Source: Frigoriglobus tundricola (lineage in GTDB: Bacteria; Planctomycetota; Planctomycetia; Gemmatales; Gemmataceae). From it: 64,000 bases of DNA. The position numbers and the translations under genes are program-made. The DNA lies in contig NZ_CP053452.2 in assembly GCF_013128195.2 (NCBI RefSeq), positions 6,820,001-6,884,000 of the forward strand, written 5' to 3'. A model generated the notes under the pieces. The model was not told where the DNA came from, ran no database searches, and was given only the letters and a program-made list of their open reading frames with translations. Shown piece after piece: positions 53,742-62,266 of this stretch (positions are counted from its first letter, which is position 1; each line of letters begins with the position of its first letter).

Positions 53742-54863
53742 TCACCCCTTCGTCGGTTCGTGGGGTCCCGACCCCCCGCTCTTCGAATCGCCCGGCGCGG
53801 CGGCGCCGCCGGGGTAGGGCGTGTGCGACCCGCTCGTCCGCTGGTCCGGGCGGCCGAAGATCATCCGCCCGGCCGGGGTCTGGAGCACGCTCGTGACCAC
53901 GATCGAGACCTCCTGTCCGATCAGCGCCCGGCCCTGCTCGATCACCACCATCGTGCCGTCGTCCAGGTACCCGACGCCCTGGCCGATCTGGTCGCCCGCC
54001 TTCACCACCCGCACCGGCATCAGCTCGCCCGGCAGGGCCACCGTCTTCATCGCGTTGGCCAGCTCGTTCAGGTTGATGACGTCCACGCCCTGGAGCTGCG
54101 CGATCTTGTTCAGGTTGAAGTCGTTGGTCACCACCCGCGCGTTGAGGGCCTTCGCCAGGATCACCAGCCGCTCGTCCACCCGGATCCGCTCGCCGGTCCG
54201 CAGCTCCGGCACGTTGCCGTCGTGCATCTGGAGCTGGAGCTTCGGGTTGCCCTGGAGCCGCTTCAGCACGTCCAGCCCGCGCCGGCCGCGGTTCCGCTTG
54301 AGCTTGTCCGAGCTGTCCGCGACGGCCTGGAGCTCCTGGAGCACGAACCGCGGCACGATGAGCGTCGTGTCGATCAATCGAGTATCGCACACGTCGGCGA
54401 TCCGCCCGTCGATGATCACGCTCGTGTCCAGCACCAGCGGCCGCCCGCCCTTCACCTGCTTGGAAAATTCGACATAAGGGATAATGAACCGAAACTCGTC
54501 CTTGGTCTGCAAAAGCGTCGAAATCGTCACATAGCAACTGACCACGGTCACCAGCACGCGGAGCAACTGCAGGAGCTGGGGCTTGTCGAACGAGCCGGCC
54601 ACGAGCGGCTCCAGGATCATCGAGAACAGGTACCCGAGGAGCAGGCCGAGGAGCAGGCCGAAGTAGACGGCCGAGATGGTGGTGATCTGCTTCTGCTTCT
54701 CGCGCATGTCGGTGAACAGCACCACCGACCCGATCACGAGGATGCCGAGCGGGACCACGATCAGCGCCGTGTTGTCGTTCGCCTCGACGAAGAACCCGGC
54801 CGCGATGATGGCCATCCCGATCAGGAGGGCGACGTAGGCGATACGGAGCAGGGACAGAAGCAT
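53742..54863 (-). CDS. PIN/TRAM-domain membrane protein (YacL-like)
   Basis: 373 residues from ATG 54863 (GAGG upstream). Four N-terminal membrane helices (LLRIAYVALLIGMAIIAAGF, ALIVVPLGILVIGSVVLF, AVYFGLLLGLLLGYLFSMIL and one more), then a PIN nuclease domain (GGRPLVLDTSVIIDGRIADV, RVDERLVILAKALNARVVTN followed by DFNLNKIAQL) and a TRAM RNA-binding domain (VGYLDDGTMVVIEQGRALIG). The PIN acidic residues (D of LDTS, D of VTND) are present. YacL-type proteins are conserved, probably act on RNA at the membrane, and their exact role is not settled. Confidence 0.9.
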   Translation of the reverse strand: MLLSLLRIAYVALLIGMAIIAAGFFVEANDNTALIVVPLGILVIGSVVLFTDMREKQKQITTISAVYFGLLLGLLLGYLFSMILEPLVAGSFDKPQLLQLLRVLVTVVSCYVTISTLLQTKDEFRFIIPYVEFSKQVKGGRPLVLDTSVIIDGRIADVCDTRLIDTTLIVPRFVLQELQAVADSSDKLKRNRGRRGLDVLKRLQGNPKLQLQMHDGNVPELRTGERIRVDERLVILAKALNARVVTNDFNLNKIAQLQGVDVINLNELANAMKTVALPGELMPVRVVKAGDQIGQGVGYLDDGTMVVIEQGRALIGQEVSIVVTSVLQTPAGRMIFGRPDQRTSGSHTPYPGGAAAPGDSKSGGSGPHEPTKG

Positions 54864-54979
54864 GGTGGACCTCAAAACTCGGCGGGTGCGGGGCGCCGGC
54901 CCCTGGTTTCGCCGATAGCACGACTTCTTAACAGTTTAACAAGGCACCGGCGCCTTCGCTCGCCTCGAAATGTGCGATT

Positions 54980-56200
54980 CTAGAGCTCGATCGAGGGCAA
55001 AAAGAGCCGCCGGTACTCCAGTTGCGCGAACCGATCGGTCATCCCGGCGAGGTAGTCGCCGACCACGCGCTCGAGACAGTCGAGCCGGGTCCGCGCCGCC
55101 GTGACCCACCCCGGGGGCGGCGGGCCGACCACCGCCTCGGAGCCCGTCCAGCGCCGAAGGTGCTTCTCCGGCAGCAGTTCCGGCGACCGAACGTACTCCG
55201 CAAACAGCGCCTGCAGGATGCGGTTGCCGTTGGCCGTCATCCGCAGCACCCGGTGGTGCTTGTACACGCGGTCGCGGAGGAACCGTTCCAGCCCGCTCTT
55301 GAGCCGGCGCAGTTCCGGCGTGAACCCGACGAGCGGGCCGGCGGCGGCGCGAACGTCGTCAATGGATCGGACGCCGGCCGCCCCGATCCGGTTCCCGGTC
55401 TCCTCGAGGAGATCGGCCACCTGCCAGGCGAGGAGCTCGCGGACCACCGCGACCCGCAGCGGGCCGTCGGAGAGCCCCGGCGTGTGGGCGTGGACGCGGT
55501 CCGTGGCCCGCGCCCAGAACTCGACCCGGCCCAGTTCCGGCAGCGTGATGAGGCCCAGGCCGAGGGCGTCGTCGGTGTCGTGTGTGTCGTAGGCGATGGA
55601 ATCGACCACGTCCGCGATCTGGGCCTCGAGCAGCGGCGCCCCGGCGGTCCGGAACTCGGCGCACTCGGGGGCGTCGCCCCGCCCGCTGTGCTGCACGAAG
55701 GCCTCGCGCACCTCGAACGACAGGTTCAACCCGGGGAACTGCGGGTAGCGCTCCTCCAGTTCATCTACGCGGCGGAGACCAAAAAGGTTGTGATCGAATC
55801 CGCCGAACGGTTTCAGACACTCGTCCAGGGCGCGCTCGCCGGCGTGGCCGAACGGCGGGTGGCCGATGTCGTGGGCGAGCGCGATCGCCTCCGCGAGGTC
55901 CTCGTTGAGCCGCAGCCGCCGGGCGACGGTGCGGGCGAGCTGGGTCATCTCGAGGGTGTGGGTGAGCCGGGTGCGGTGGTGGTCGTTGATGCCGGCCACG
56001 AGGACCTGGGTCTTGCCGGTCATGCGGCGGAACGCGGTGCAGTGGACGATCCGCTCGCGGTCGCGCTGGTAGAGCGAGCGGAACGGGTGGCCGGGCTCGG
56101 GGTGGCGCCGCCCGCGGCTGGCCCGGGACGGCATCGCGTAGGGCGCGAGCCACCCGTCCTCGAAGTCGAGCCAGTCGGCGGTGGTGATGGGAGCGGACAT
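54980..56200 (-). CDS. dgt: Deoxyguanosinetriphosphate triphosphohydrolase-like protein
   Basis: 406 residues from ATG 56200. HD-domain motif HTLEMTQLARTVARRLRLNE then AIALAHDIGHPPFGHAGERA with the HD pair; also IVHCTAFRRMTGKTQVLV, the nucleotide-binding opening, and ADVVDSIAYDTHDTDDAL. dGTPases cut dGTP to deoxyguanosine and triphosphate; many family members have other dNTP or unknown preferences. Length is typical of the bacterial type. No sign of breaks. Confidence 0.9.
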   Translation of the reverse strand: MSAPITTADWLDFEDGWLAPYAMPSRASRGRRHPEPGHPFRSLYQRDRERIVHCTAFRRMTGKTQVLVAGINDHHRTRLTHTLEMTQLARTVARRLRLNEDLAEAIALAHDIGHPPFGHAGERALDECLKPFGGFDHNLFGLRRVDELEERYPQFPGLNLSFEVREAFVQHSGRGDAPECAEFRTAGAPLLEAQIADVVDSIAYDTHDTDDALGLGLITLPELGRVEFWARATDRVHAHTPGLSDGPLRVAVVRELLAWQVADLLEETGNRIGAAGVRSIDDVRAAAGPLVGFTPELRRLKSGLERFLRDRVYKHHRVLRMTANGNRILQALFAEYVRSPELLPEKHLRRWTGSEAVVGPPPPGWVTAARTRLDCLERVVGDYLAGMTDRFAQLEYRRLFLPSIEL

Positions 56201-56357
56201 GGGGACGGCGGATCCTCGGGCCCGCAGCGGGGCAGCGGGCGTCATTGTACCAGCCGCCCCGAAGAATTCTGTTGACCTCCGACTGTGTCAAGATAATTAT
56301 GATCGTCAGCTCGACAATGGTAACGATGTGTGCGCCATTCTCTGGGGGGCCGCCGTT

Positions 56358-57779
56358 ATGGGACGCAGTCGCCCACTCAAAGGTCACCCGCTCGAGAACA
56401 GCCCCGAAAACGAACCGGTCGCCCCGTGGGGCGAGGAGATGTTCCCCGACGCCCCGTTCACCGGGTTCGCCGCGTCGGGGCTGTTCGTCCCGCGGGACGG
56501 GCACGAGGAGACGGACCTGACGTTCGCCCCGACCGCCGGCATCCGGCAGTCGGCGGTGACCGGAAAAAAGGTGTACGTGGCCAAGCCGAGCAAGGACGCC
56601 GACCAGACCCTCCAGCGGATCGGCCTGACGAGCACGCGGTTCCCCCACCGCCTGAGCGAGCTGAAGGCGAAACGGGCCGGACTGTTCACCCCGCTCGAGG
56701 CGCTCGGGATGAGCGCCGCGTTCTTCCACGACGAGAAGGAGCGCGACGACGCGCTGAGCGAGCTGAACGGCCAGTACGAGTTCGTCGCGGACTTCCCGCT
56801 CTCGCTGCCGTGCCGGGTGACGATGAGGGCGTCGCCGGCCAGCCGCCGGGCCGCCCAGACGGCCCGCGAGTGGCCCACGCAGAGCGGCGTGGCGGCCGCC
56901 CACGCGGCCGGGGTGCGGGGCAAGGACGTGCTGATCGCGGTCCTCGACACCGGGGCGGACGCCGACCACGCCGAGTTCGCCGGCCGGCGGATCACCTACC
57001 GGTACATCTCGTTCTTCCCGAACAACCCGAACTGGCCGCCGCGGGACGTGCGCGGGTTCGACACCAACGGGCACGGCACGCACGTGTCCGGCATCCTGGT
57101 GGGGCAGACGGTCGGGGTGGCCCCGGAGGCCGACCTGTACGTCGCGTCGGTCATTGAGAGCGAGACCATCCTGACCAGCGTCACGCGCGTGTTCGCCGGC
57201 CTGCAGTGGGTGCTCCGCCACTTCACCACCCCGAACAACGAGCGGAAGCCGGGGGTGCTCAACATGTCCCTCGGGTTCCCCCAGCAGGTCACGGGCGTGG
57301 ACGCGAACGAGCTCCAGGCGCGGTTCCGGACGATGCAGTTGTTCCTGACGACCCTCCGCCGCGCGAACGTGCTGCCGGTGGCGGCGATCGGTAACGCCGG
57401 GGCCGGGCAGTTCGGTTACCCGGGCGCGTTCAAGGAGGCGGTCGGGGTCGGCGCGGTGGACTTCAACGAACAGGTGCCGGGGTTCTCGGGCAGCGCTCCA
57501 GCGGGCAATACGACCCCGGCCAAGCCCGATCTCGCGGGGTACGGAGTGGGAGTCAACTCGGCGGTCGAGCGCGACTACGAGGGGCAATCGATTTACCAGC
57601 GGTTCAACGGTACGAGCATGGCCTCCCCGTACGTGGCCGGGATCGCCGCGCTGTACCGGTCCGAAGATCCCGCCTTGTCCGTCGACGAGGTTTATGCCAG
57701 ATTGGTAGCAACGGCCCGCCCCGTTGCGGGCCAAAAAGCCCGGACCGGGGCAGGGATCGCCACTTACGTCGCCCACTGA
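56358..57779 (+). CDS. S8-family (subtilisin-like) serine peptidase
   Basis: 473 residues from ATG 56358, with GGGGGG upstream. Catalytic triad D197 (IAVLDTGADADH), H239 (NGHGTHVSGILV), S420 (GTSMASPYVAGIAA); oxyanion Asn in AIGNAGAGQFGYPG. About 190 residues of N-terminal pro-region precede the domain. No signal peptide, so it is either cytoplasmic or secreted by a non-classical route. The next gene, 15 bases downstream, encodes a small protein with an I9-propeptide-like end, a probable partner. Confidence 0.9.
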   Translation: MGRSRPLKGHPLENSPENEPVAPWGEEMFPDAPFTGFAASGLFVPRDGHEETDLTFAPTAGIRQSAVTGKKVYVAKPSKDADQTLQRIGLTSTRFPHRLSELKAKRAGLFTPLEALGMSAAFFHDEKERDDALSELNGQYEFVADFPLSLPCRVTMRASPASRRAAQTAREWPTQSGVAAAHAAGVRGKDVLIAVLDTGADADHAEFAGRRITYRYISFFPNNPNWPPRDVRGFDTNGHGTHVSGILVGQTVGVAPEADLYVASVIESETILTSVTRVFAGLQWVLRHFTTPNNERKPGVLNMSLGFPQQVTGVDANELQARFRTMQLFLTTLRRANVLPVAAIGNAGAGQFGYPGAFKEAVGVGAVDFNEQVPGFSGSAPAGNTTPAKPDLAGYGVGVNSAVERDYEGQSIYQRFNGTSMASPYVAGIAALYRSEDPALSVDEVYARLVATARPVAGQKARTGAGIATYVAH

Positions 57780-57794
57780 GCCGGGGAGTCTCTG

Positions 57795-58163
57795 ATGGCA
57801 CCTCAGCACCCGTACCGCCCTTCATTGCCCGGACCATTGCCCGGATCCGCCCCGCCCGGAGTGCCCGGCGGGATGTACCAGTACGTTGTCAATTTGGTCC
57901 CGCCCGACCTGCCGGAACGCGCCACCGGTTCGCGAACTGGTGTGGTGGACGCGTACACCCGCGTCGCCACCGAGTTCATCGGCCGCGCCCGGCAAGCGCT
58001 CGCCGAACGCGGCCTCACCAACCAGGTGGACGGGTTCGGCGAGGCGTACGGGCTGCCCGTCGTTACCCTGACCGCCACCCCGTCGGCGGCGGCGGTGCTC
58101 GAGACGCTCCCGGGGGTCGAGGCCGTCTATCGCGACGACAACCGGTTGGGCCTCACGACCTGA
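57795..58163 (+). CDS. Small protein with I9/propeptide-like C-terminus, downstream of the protease
   Basis: 122 residues. Pro-rich start (PSLPGPLPGSAPPGVPGG), then YQYVVNLVPPDLPERATGSR, a helix (VATEFIGRARQALAERGLTN) and TLTATPSAAAVLETLPGVEA then VYRDDNRL. Helix plus a final PGVxxVxxD strand is how I9 inhibitors and subtilase propeptides look. Encoded 15 bases after the S8 peptidase, so probably an in-trans inhibitor or chaperone for it. This is inferred from pattern and position. Its 3' end overlaps the HIT gene tail by 11 bases. Confidence 0.6.
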   Translation: MAPQHPYRPSLPGPLPGSAPPGVPGGMYQYVVNLVPPDLPERATGSRTGVVDAYTRVATEFIGRARQALAERGLTNQVDGFGEAYGLPVVTLTATPSAAAVLETLPGVEAVYRDDNRLGLTT

Positions 58164-58650
58164 GCTCCTCCACCAGCAGGTCGTACAGCGCCTCCAGCGA
58201 CTGCGACAGCACCCGCATGTCGCTGACGGCGGTCATGAAGTTACTGTCGCCCACCCACCGCGGGACGATGTGCCAGTGCAGGTGCCCCGGCACCCCCGCG
58301 CCGGCGGCCCGGCCCAGGTTCAGCCCGACGTTGAACCCGTCGGGCTTCATCCGCCGCTCCAGCGCGCCGATCATTTTCCCCAGGGTGAGCTGGATGTCCA
58401 CCAGCTCGTCCGGGGTGAGCTCGTCGAACCGCGCCTTGTGCGCCCTGGGCGTCACGAGCAGGTGGCCGTTGTTGTACGGGAACAGGTTCAGGATCACGAC
58501 CGACAACTCGGTGCGGTGAACCACCAGGTTCGCCCGGTCCTCGGTCCCGGCGACGCCGCGGCAGATGAAGCAGTCGTCGCCGGTGGCGGCCGGTTTGTCC
58601 TTCGGTGCGGTGATGTACGCCAGCCGCCACGGTGCCCACAAACGATCCAC
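58153..58650 (-). CDS. HIT-family nucleotide hydrolase/transferase
   Basis: 165 residues from GTG 58650 (GGAGGGG upstream; longer in-frame starts are less likely). Motif HLHWHIVPRW is the HIT triad (HxHxHxx), with FICRGVAGTEDRANLVVHRT and ELSVVILNLFPYNNGHLLVT before it. The DRLWAPWRLAYI opening and two N-terminal Cys (CFIC) resemble the AP4A phosphorylase / FHIT-like branch. It acts on dinucleoside polyphosphates or nucleoside phosphoramidates; exact substrate unknown. Confidence 0.87.
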   Translation of the reverse strand: MDRLWAPWRLAYITAPKDKPAATGDDCFICRGVAGTEDRANLVVHRTELSVVILNLFPYNNGHLLVTPRAHKARFDELTPDELVDIQLTLGKMIGALERRMKPDGFNVGLNLGRAAGAGVPGHLHWHIVPRWVGDSNFMTAVSDMRVLSQSLEALYDLLVEELRS

Positions 58651-58881
58651 GGCGCCCCTCCGGGTGAAAAGCACGGTCCGGGGCCGGAACTTCGAGCCCC
58701 GGTCCCCCGATCCGTTCTCGCCGGGCGAGAACGACGGGCGCCCCTGTCCGATCACCGGCAGGGGCATAACCTGAAGGTGATTCTAGCGGGAACGGGGCCG
58801 GGTGCGTTCCTTGACTGTCGGGGCCGGCGGTCCTAACATGACCGTCTTAACTTGGACTCCGACACGATTGAGGGATCCGTC

Positions 58882-59076
58882 ATGGCCGTACCCAAAAGGC
58901 GCACCTCCCGCTCCCGAAAGGGCACCCGGCGCAGCCACCACCACGTCGTCCCGGTGCAGATCCAGTTCTGCGCCCGGTGCAGTGAGCCGGTGATGCCGCA
59001 CCGCGTGTGCTCGCACTGCGGCTATTATCAGGGGCGCGACGCGCTGCCGATGGAAGACGAGAAGCAAGGGAAGTGA
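58882..59076 (+). CDS. rpmF: 50S ribosomal protein L32
   Basis: 64 residues: MAVPKRRTSRSRKGTRRSHH, then four Cys in zinc-ribbon form (CARCSEPVMPHRVCSHCGYY). It is the standard head of the fatty-acid gene cluster in many bacteria. The plsX ATG follows 3 bases after its stop. Confidence 0.94.
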   Translation: MAVPKRRTSRSRKGTRRSHHHVVPVQIQFCARCSEPVMPHRVCSHCGYYQGRDALPMEDEKQGK

Positions 59077-59078
59077 CC

Positions 59079-60089
59079 ATGCGGATCGCCCTCGATGCGA
59101 TGGGCGGTGATCACGGCCCGGCCCCGAACGTCGGCGGCGCGCGGCTGGCGCTCGCTACCAACCCCGACCTGACGATCGTGTTCGTCGGCGATCAGGCCCA
59201 GCTCGATCCCCTCCTCGCGGCCGGCGGTCTGCCGGGCGGGCGCGTCGAAGTGTTCCACGCGCCGCACGCGGTCGAGATGAAGGAGAAGCCGGCCGAGGCG
59301 CTGCGCCGCAAGCCGGACGCGTCCATCTTCCGCTGCTGGGAGCTGCTGGCCGAGGGCCGGGTGGACGGGCTCGTGTCCGCCGGCAACACCGGCGCCGTCG
59401 TCGCCGGCGGGCTGAAGACGCGGCGGTTCCTCCCGTGCGTCCACCGGCCCGGCATCGCCACCGTCATGCCCACCGCGAAGGGCCGCTGCGTCATCATGGA
59501 CGTCGGCGCCAACGTGTTCCCCAAGCCGCGCCACATGCTCGAGTACGGCGCGATGGGCTCCGCCTTCGCCCGCCACATGCTCAACGTGGCGCGGCCCACC
59601 CTCGGCCTGATGAACGTCGGCGAGGAGGAGGGGAAGGGGCACGAGCTCGTCCAGAAGACCTACGACCTGTTCCGCGCCAGCTCGCTGAACGACCGGTTCG
59701 TGGGGAACATCGAGGGCCGCGACATCCACCGCGGCGCGGTGGACGTGGTCGTCACCGACGGGTTCACCGGCAACGTGGTGCTGAAGCTGTGCGAGGGGGT
59801 GTCGGAGTTCGTGCTGGGGCTGGTCGGCCAGGAAGTGGTCGCCGGGCTCCCCAACGACCGCGCCGCTGCCGCCCAGGCGCTCAAGGCGCTGGTCGCGAAG
59901 TACCACTACAGCGCCTTCGGCGGGGCGCCGCTCCTGGGCGTCGAGGGCGTCTGCATCATCTGCCACGGCTCCTCGAAGGACGCCGCCATCGCCAACGCGC
60001 TGGGCGTCGCGGCCCTCGACGTGCGGGTGAACCTGAACGAGAAGATCGTCGCCGAGCTGGAAGGGCTGCCGGCCAACGGCGAGGAGTGA
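59079..60089 (+). CDS. plsX: Phosphate acyltransferase PlsX
   Basis: 336 residues from ATG 59079, starting MRIALDAMGGDHGPAPNVGG, the PlsX signature. Other conserved parts: VDGLVSAGNTGAVVAGGL, MDVGANVFPKPRHMLEYGAM, VVTDGFTGNVVLKLCEGVSE and FGGAPLLGVEGVCIICHGSS. PlsX makes acyl-phosphate from acyl-ACP for phospholipid synthesis. Three bases after rpmF; the rpmF-plsX order is conserved widely. Confidence 0.95.
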   Translation: MRIALDAMGGDHGPAPNVGGARLALATNPDLTIVFVGDQAQLDPLLAAGGLPGGRVEVFHAPHAVEMKEKPAEALRRKPDASIFRCWELLAEGRVDGLVSAGNTGAVVAGGLKTRRFLPCVHRPGIATVMPTAKGRCVIMDVGANVFPKPRHMLEYGAMGSAFARHMLNVARPTLGLMNVGEEEGKGHELVQKTYDLFRASSLNDRFVGNIEGRDIHRGAVDVVVTDGFTGNVVLKLCEGVSEFVLGLVGQEVVAGLPNDRAAAAQALKALVAKYHYSAFGGAPLLGVEGVCIICHGSSKDAAIANALGVAALDVRVNLNEKIVAELEGLPANGEE

Positions 60090-60103
60090 CGAACTCGCGC
60101 CGC

Positions 60104-60577
60104 GTGCGGTATTGTGAGCGGAGACCCGGTGATGGGCCAAGTGCGCGTCCAGCACGTATCGTCAACGCGACTGCACGGCAGTACGGCCCGAACCCGACAT
60201 CGGACCTCCTCGGTGTGGGCTACTTTCACACCGCCCCCGCCGACACGGATTTCCCGCGAGCCCTCGGAAAGTTGGAGCGGTTCGTGCGGTTCTTCGGGTC
60301 CGACGGGATCGCGGGCCGGGTCCGGGTTACCGTTTCGTTGCTCCGGCCGGACGGTTCCGACCGCGAACTCGTGTACCGGAACCGGTTCGATATTTCTGCG
60401 CCGGGTGTGAGCGGGGCGGTTGTCGTCGACCGGGGTTTCAAGCTCATCAACGTGCTGGTTCCCGGTGGGGGAACGTGTGCCGTGCGGGTGACACGCCGCG
60501 TGCGGCGACCGTGGGAAGCGAAACCGGGCTGGCGGATGCTCGCCGATGATTACTTCCACATCGCGAGGGCCACATGA
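60104..60577 (+). CDS. Unknown protein between plsX and fabD
   Basis: 157 residues from a GTG at 60104 (start uncertain; the first 25 codons may be untranslated). Recognisable part: SDLLGVGYFHTAPADTDFPR, FVRFFGSDGIAGRVRVTVSL, ending MLADDYFHIARAT. All-beta pattern of about 120 residues; I think it is a Gemmataceae-restricted family, not a fatty-acid enzyme. Its TGA overlaps an ATG at 60574 as ATGA, and that frame is continuous with fabD. Confidence 0.5.
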   Translation: MRYCERRPGDGPSARPARIVNATARQYGPNPTSDLLGVGYFHTAPADTDFPRALGKLERFVRFFGSDGIAGRVRVTVSLLRPDGSDRELVYRNRFDISAPGVSGAVVVDRGFKLINVLVPGGGTCAVRVTRRVRRPWEAKPGWRMLADDYFHIARAT

Positions 60578-60813
60578 GCGGCCACAGGAAGCGGATCGGG
60601 CCGCCCCCCGGAGAAGCGGTCCACGTTCCCGGCGGGGTGAGCGAGGGCGAGAACGAACTCACCATCGGCCGGTCGATTCCGCCCCTCGTTGAACTGACGC
60701 CCGCGGGGCCGCGGTTCGCGGTCGCCGTGCCGACGCGCGGGAGCGCGCCCGTCGTGCCGCCCTCGGCCCGTCTCGACCCGGCCCCGACCGCGCCGACCGT
60801 TTCAGGAACCGTC

Positions 60814-61722
60814 ATGCCACGGACCGCTTTTCTCTTCCCCGGCCAAGGCGCCCAGACGGTCGGGATGGCCGCCGCACTGTGCCAGGCGCTTCCGGCCGCG
60901 CGCGACCTGTTTGAGCGGGCCGCCGCCGTGCTCGGGTACGACCTGCTCGCCGTCTGCACGAGCGGCCCGGCGGAGCGCCTGAACGCCACCGACGTGAGCC
61001 AACCGGCCATCTTCGTTGCCAGCCTCGCGGCCCTGGAGCAGCTCAAGGCCGCCGAGCCGGACGCCGCCGCCGGCGTGGTCGCGACCGCCGGCTTGAGCCT
61101 GGGCGAGTACACCGCCCTGGCGTTCGCCGGGGCGCTCGCGTTCGAGGACGGCGTGCGGCTCGTACAGGCCCGCGGGCGGGCGATGCAGGCCGCCGCGGAG
61201 GCCGCCCCGTCGGGCATGGTGAGCGTGCTCGGGATGGAGGTCCCGGAGGTCGAGGCCCTGGTCCTGGAGTCCCGCGGCGCGGACACGCTCGAGGTCGCGA
61301 ACCTGCTGTGCCCCGGGAACACCGTCGTGTCCGGGGCGCTCGCCGCGATCGACCGGTTCGAGCAACTGTGCGTGCAGAAGGGCGGCATCCGGACCGTGCG
61401 GCTGACGGTCGCGGGGGCGTTCCACACGAAACTGATGAAGCCGGCCGACGAAGCGCTCGCGGCGGCGCTCGCGGGCGTCCCGCTGGGCGCGCCGAGGGTG
61501 CCGGTGTGGTCGAACGTGGACGCCCGGCCGCACACCGGTCCCGACGAAATCCGCGCCCTGCTCGTGCGGCAGGTGCTCGCGCCGGTCCGGTGGGAGGACA
61601 CGCTCCGCGGGCTCTTGGCGGACGGCGTGGAGCGGTTCTACGAGATCGGGCCGGGCCGCGTATTGGCCGGGTTGCTCAAGCGTGTGCTGCGGAAAGCCGA
61701 TATCCGAAACGTCGCGGCCTAG
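60814..61722 (+). CDS. fabD: Malonyl-CoA:ACP transacylase
   Basis: 302 residues from ATG 60814 (CAGGAACC upstream), starting MPRTAFLFPGQGAQTVGMAA. Active-site GLSLGEY with Ser95 (usual GHSLG), and GAFHTKLMKPADEALAAAL with the catalytic His. It charges ACP with malonate. The frame is open without a stop back to ATG 60574, which overlaps the previous stop; a longer protein with an 80-residue low-complexity leader (VHVPGGVSEGENELTIGRSI) is possible, but the FabD family normally starts at the inner ATG. Confidence 0.92.
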   Translation: MPRTAFLFPGQGAQTVGMAAALCQALPAARDLFERAAAVLGYDLLAVCTSGPAERLNATDVSQPAIFVASLAALEQLKAAEPDAAAGVVATAGLSLGEYTALAFAGALAFEDGVRLVQARGRAMQAAAEAAPSGMVSVLGMEVPEVEALVLESRGADTLEVANLLCPGNTVVSGALAAIDRFEQLCVQKGGIRTVRLTVAGAFHTKLMKPADEALAAALAGVPLGAPRVPVWSNVDARPHTGPDEIRALLVRQVLAPVRWEDTLRGLLADGVERFYEIGPGRVLAGLLKRVLRKADIRNVAA

Positions 61723-61729
61723 CGGGACT

Positions 61730-61755
61730 CGGCCCCCGACCGTTTTCGGGGGCCG
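61730..61755 (+). terminator. Stem-loop after fabD
   Basis: cggcccccga-ccgttt-tcgggggccg is a perfect 10-bp stem 8 bases past the fabD stop. A run of mixed bases, not T, follows, so it may be a weak terminator or attenuate before acpP. The gap 61723-62000 holds no supported gene. Confidence 0.5.
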
Positions 61756-62000
61756 AATTCCGCGGTTCGGGGTTTTCCCAACGGGTGCCGGGCTTTTCTT
61801 TTCGCGGTTGGGTCAGTAGAGTTTTGTTCGTCAGTTGTCGCACCGGCGCCGAGGGCGCGTGAGACCCTCCGGAAGGCCCCAGCCCCTTCGCGGACCGGTG
61901 CGGGCGATCGACATCAATACCTGATGCTGCGCGGGGCCGGTTGGAGCCGGCCGGGCCGCGGGCGCTGCGGTGGGCCCACCACCGCCCGGAGGGTCGAACC

Positions 62001-62246
62001 GTGTCCGTCGAGCAACGCGTGATCGATATCGTGAGCGAGCACTTCGCTTACGATAAAGAGAAGATCACCCGAACCACCACGTTCATTGAAGACATCGGCG
62101 CCGACTCCCTCGACATTGTCGAGTTCGTCATGGAACTGGAGGAGGAGTTCGACATCCAGATCCCCGACGACCAGGCCGAGAAGATCAAGACCGTGGGCGA
62201 GGCCGTCGATTACATCGACAACGCCATCAAGAACAAACCGCAGTGA
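62001..62246 (+). CDS. acpP: Acyl carrier protein
   Basis: 81 residues from GTG 62001 (GGAGGG 8 bases upstream). Phosphopantetheine site Ser36 in IGADSLDIVEFVMELEEEFD, acidic helix 2, and the usual IPDDQAEKIKTVGEAVDYI end. Its TGA overlaps a GTG of the next gene as GTGA. It holds acyl chains during fatty-acid synthesis. Confidence 0.96.
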   Translation: MSVEQRVIDIVSEHFAYDKEKITRTTTFIEDIGADSLDIVEFVMELEEEFDIQIPDDQAEKIKTVGEAVDYIDNAIKNKPQ

Positions 62247-62266
62247 CCCCGCCGGTGACCGCAGCT

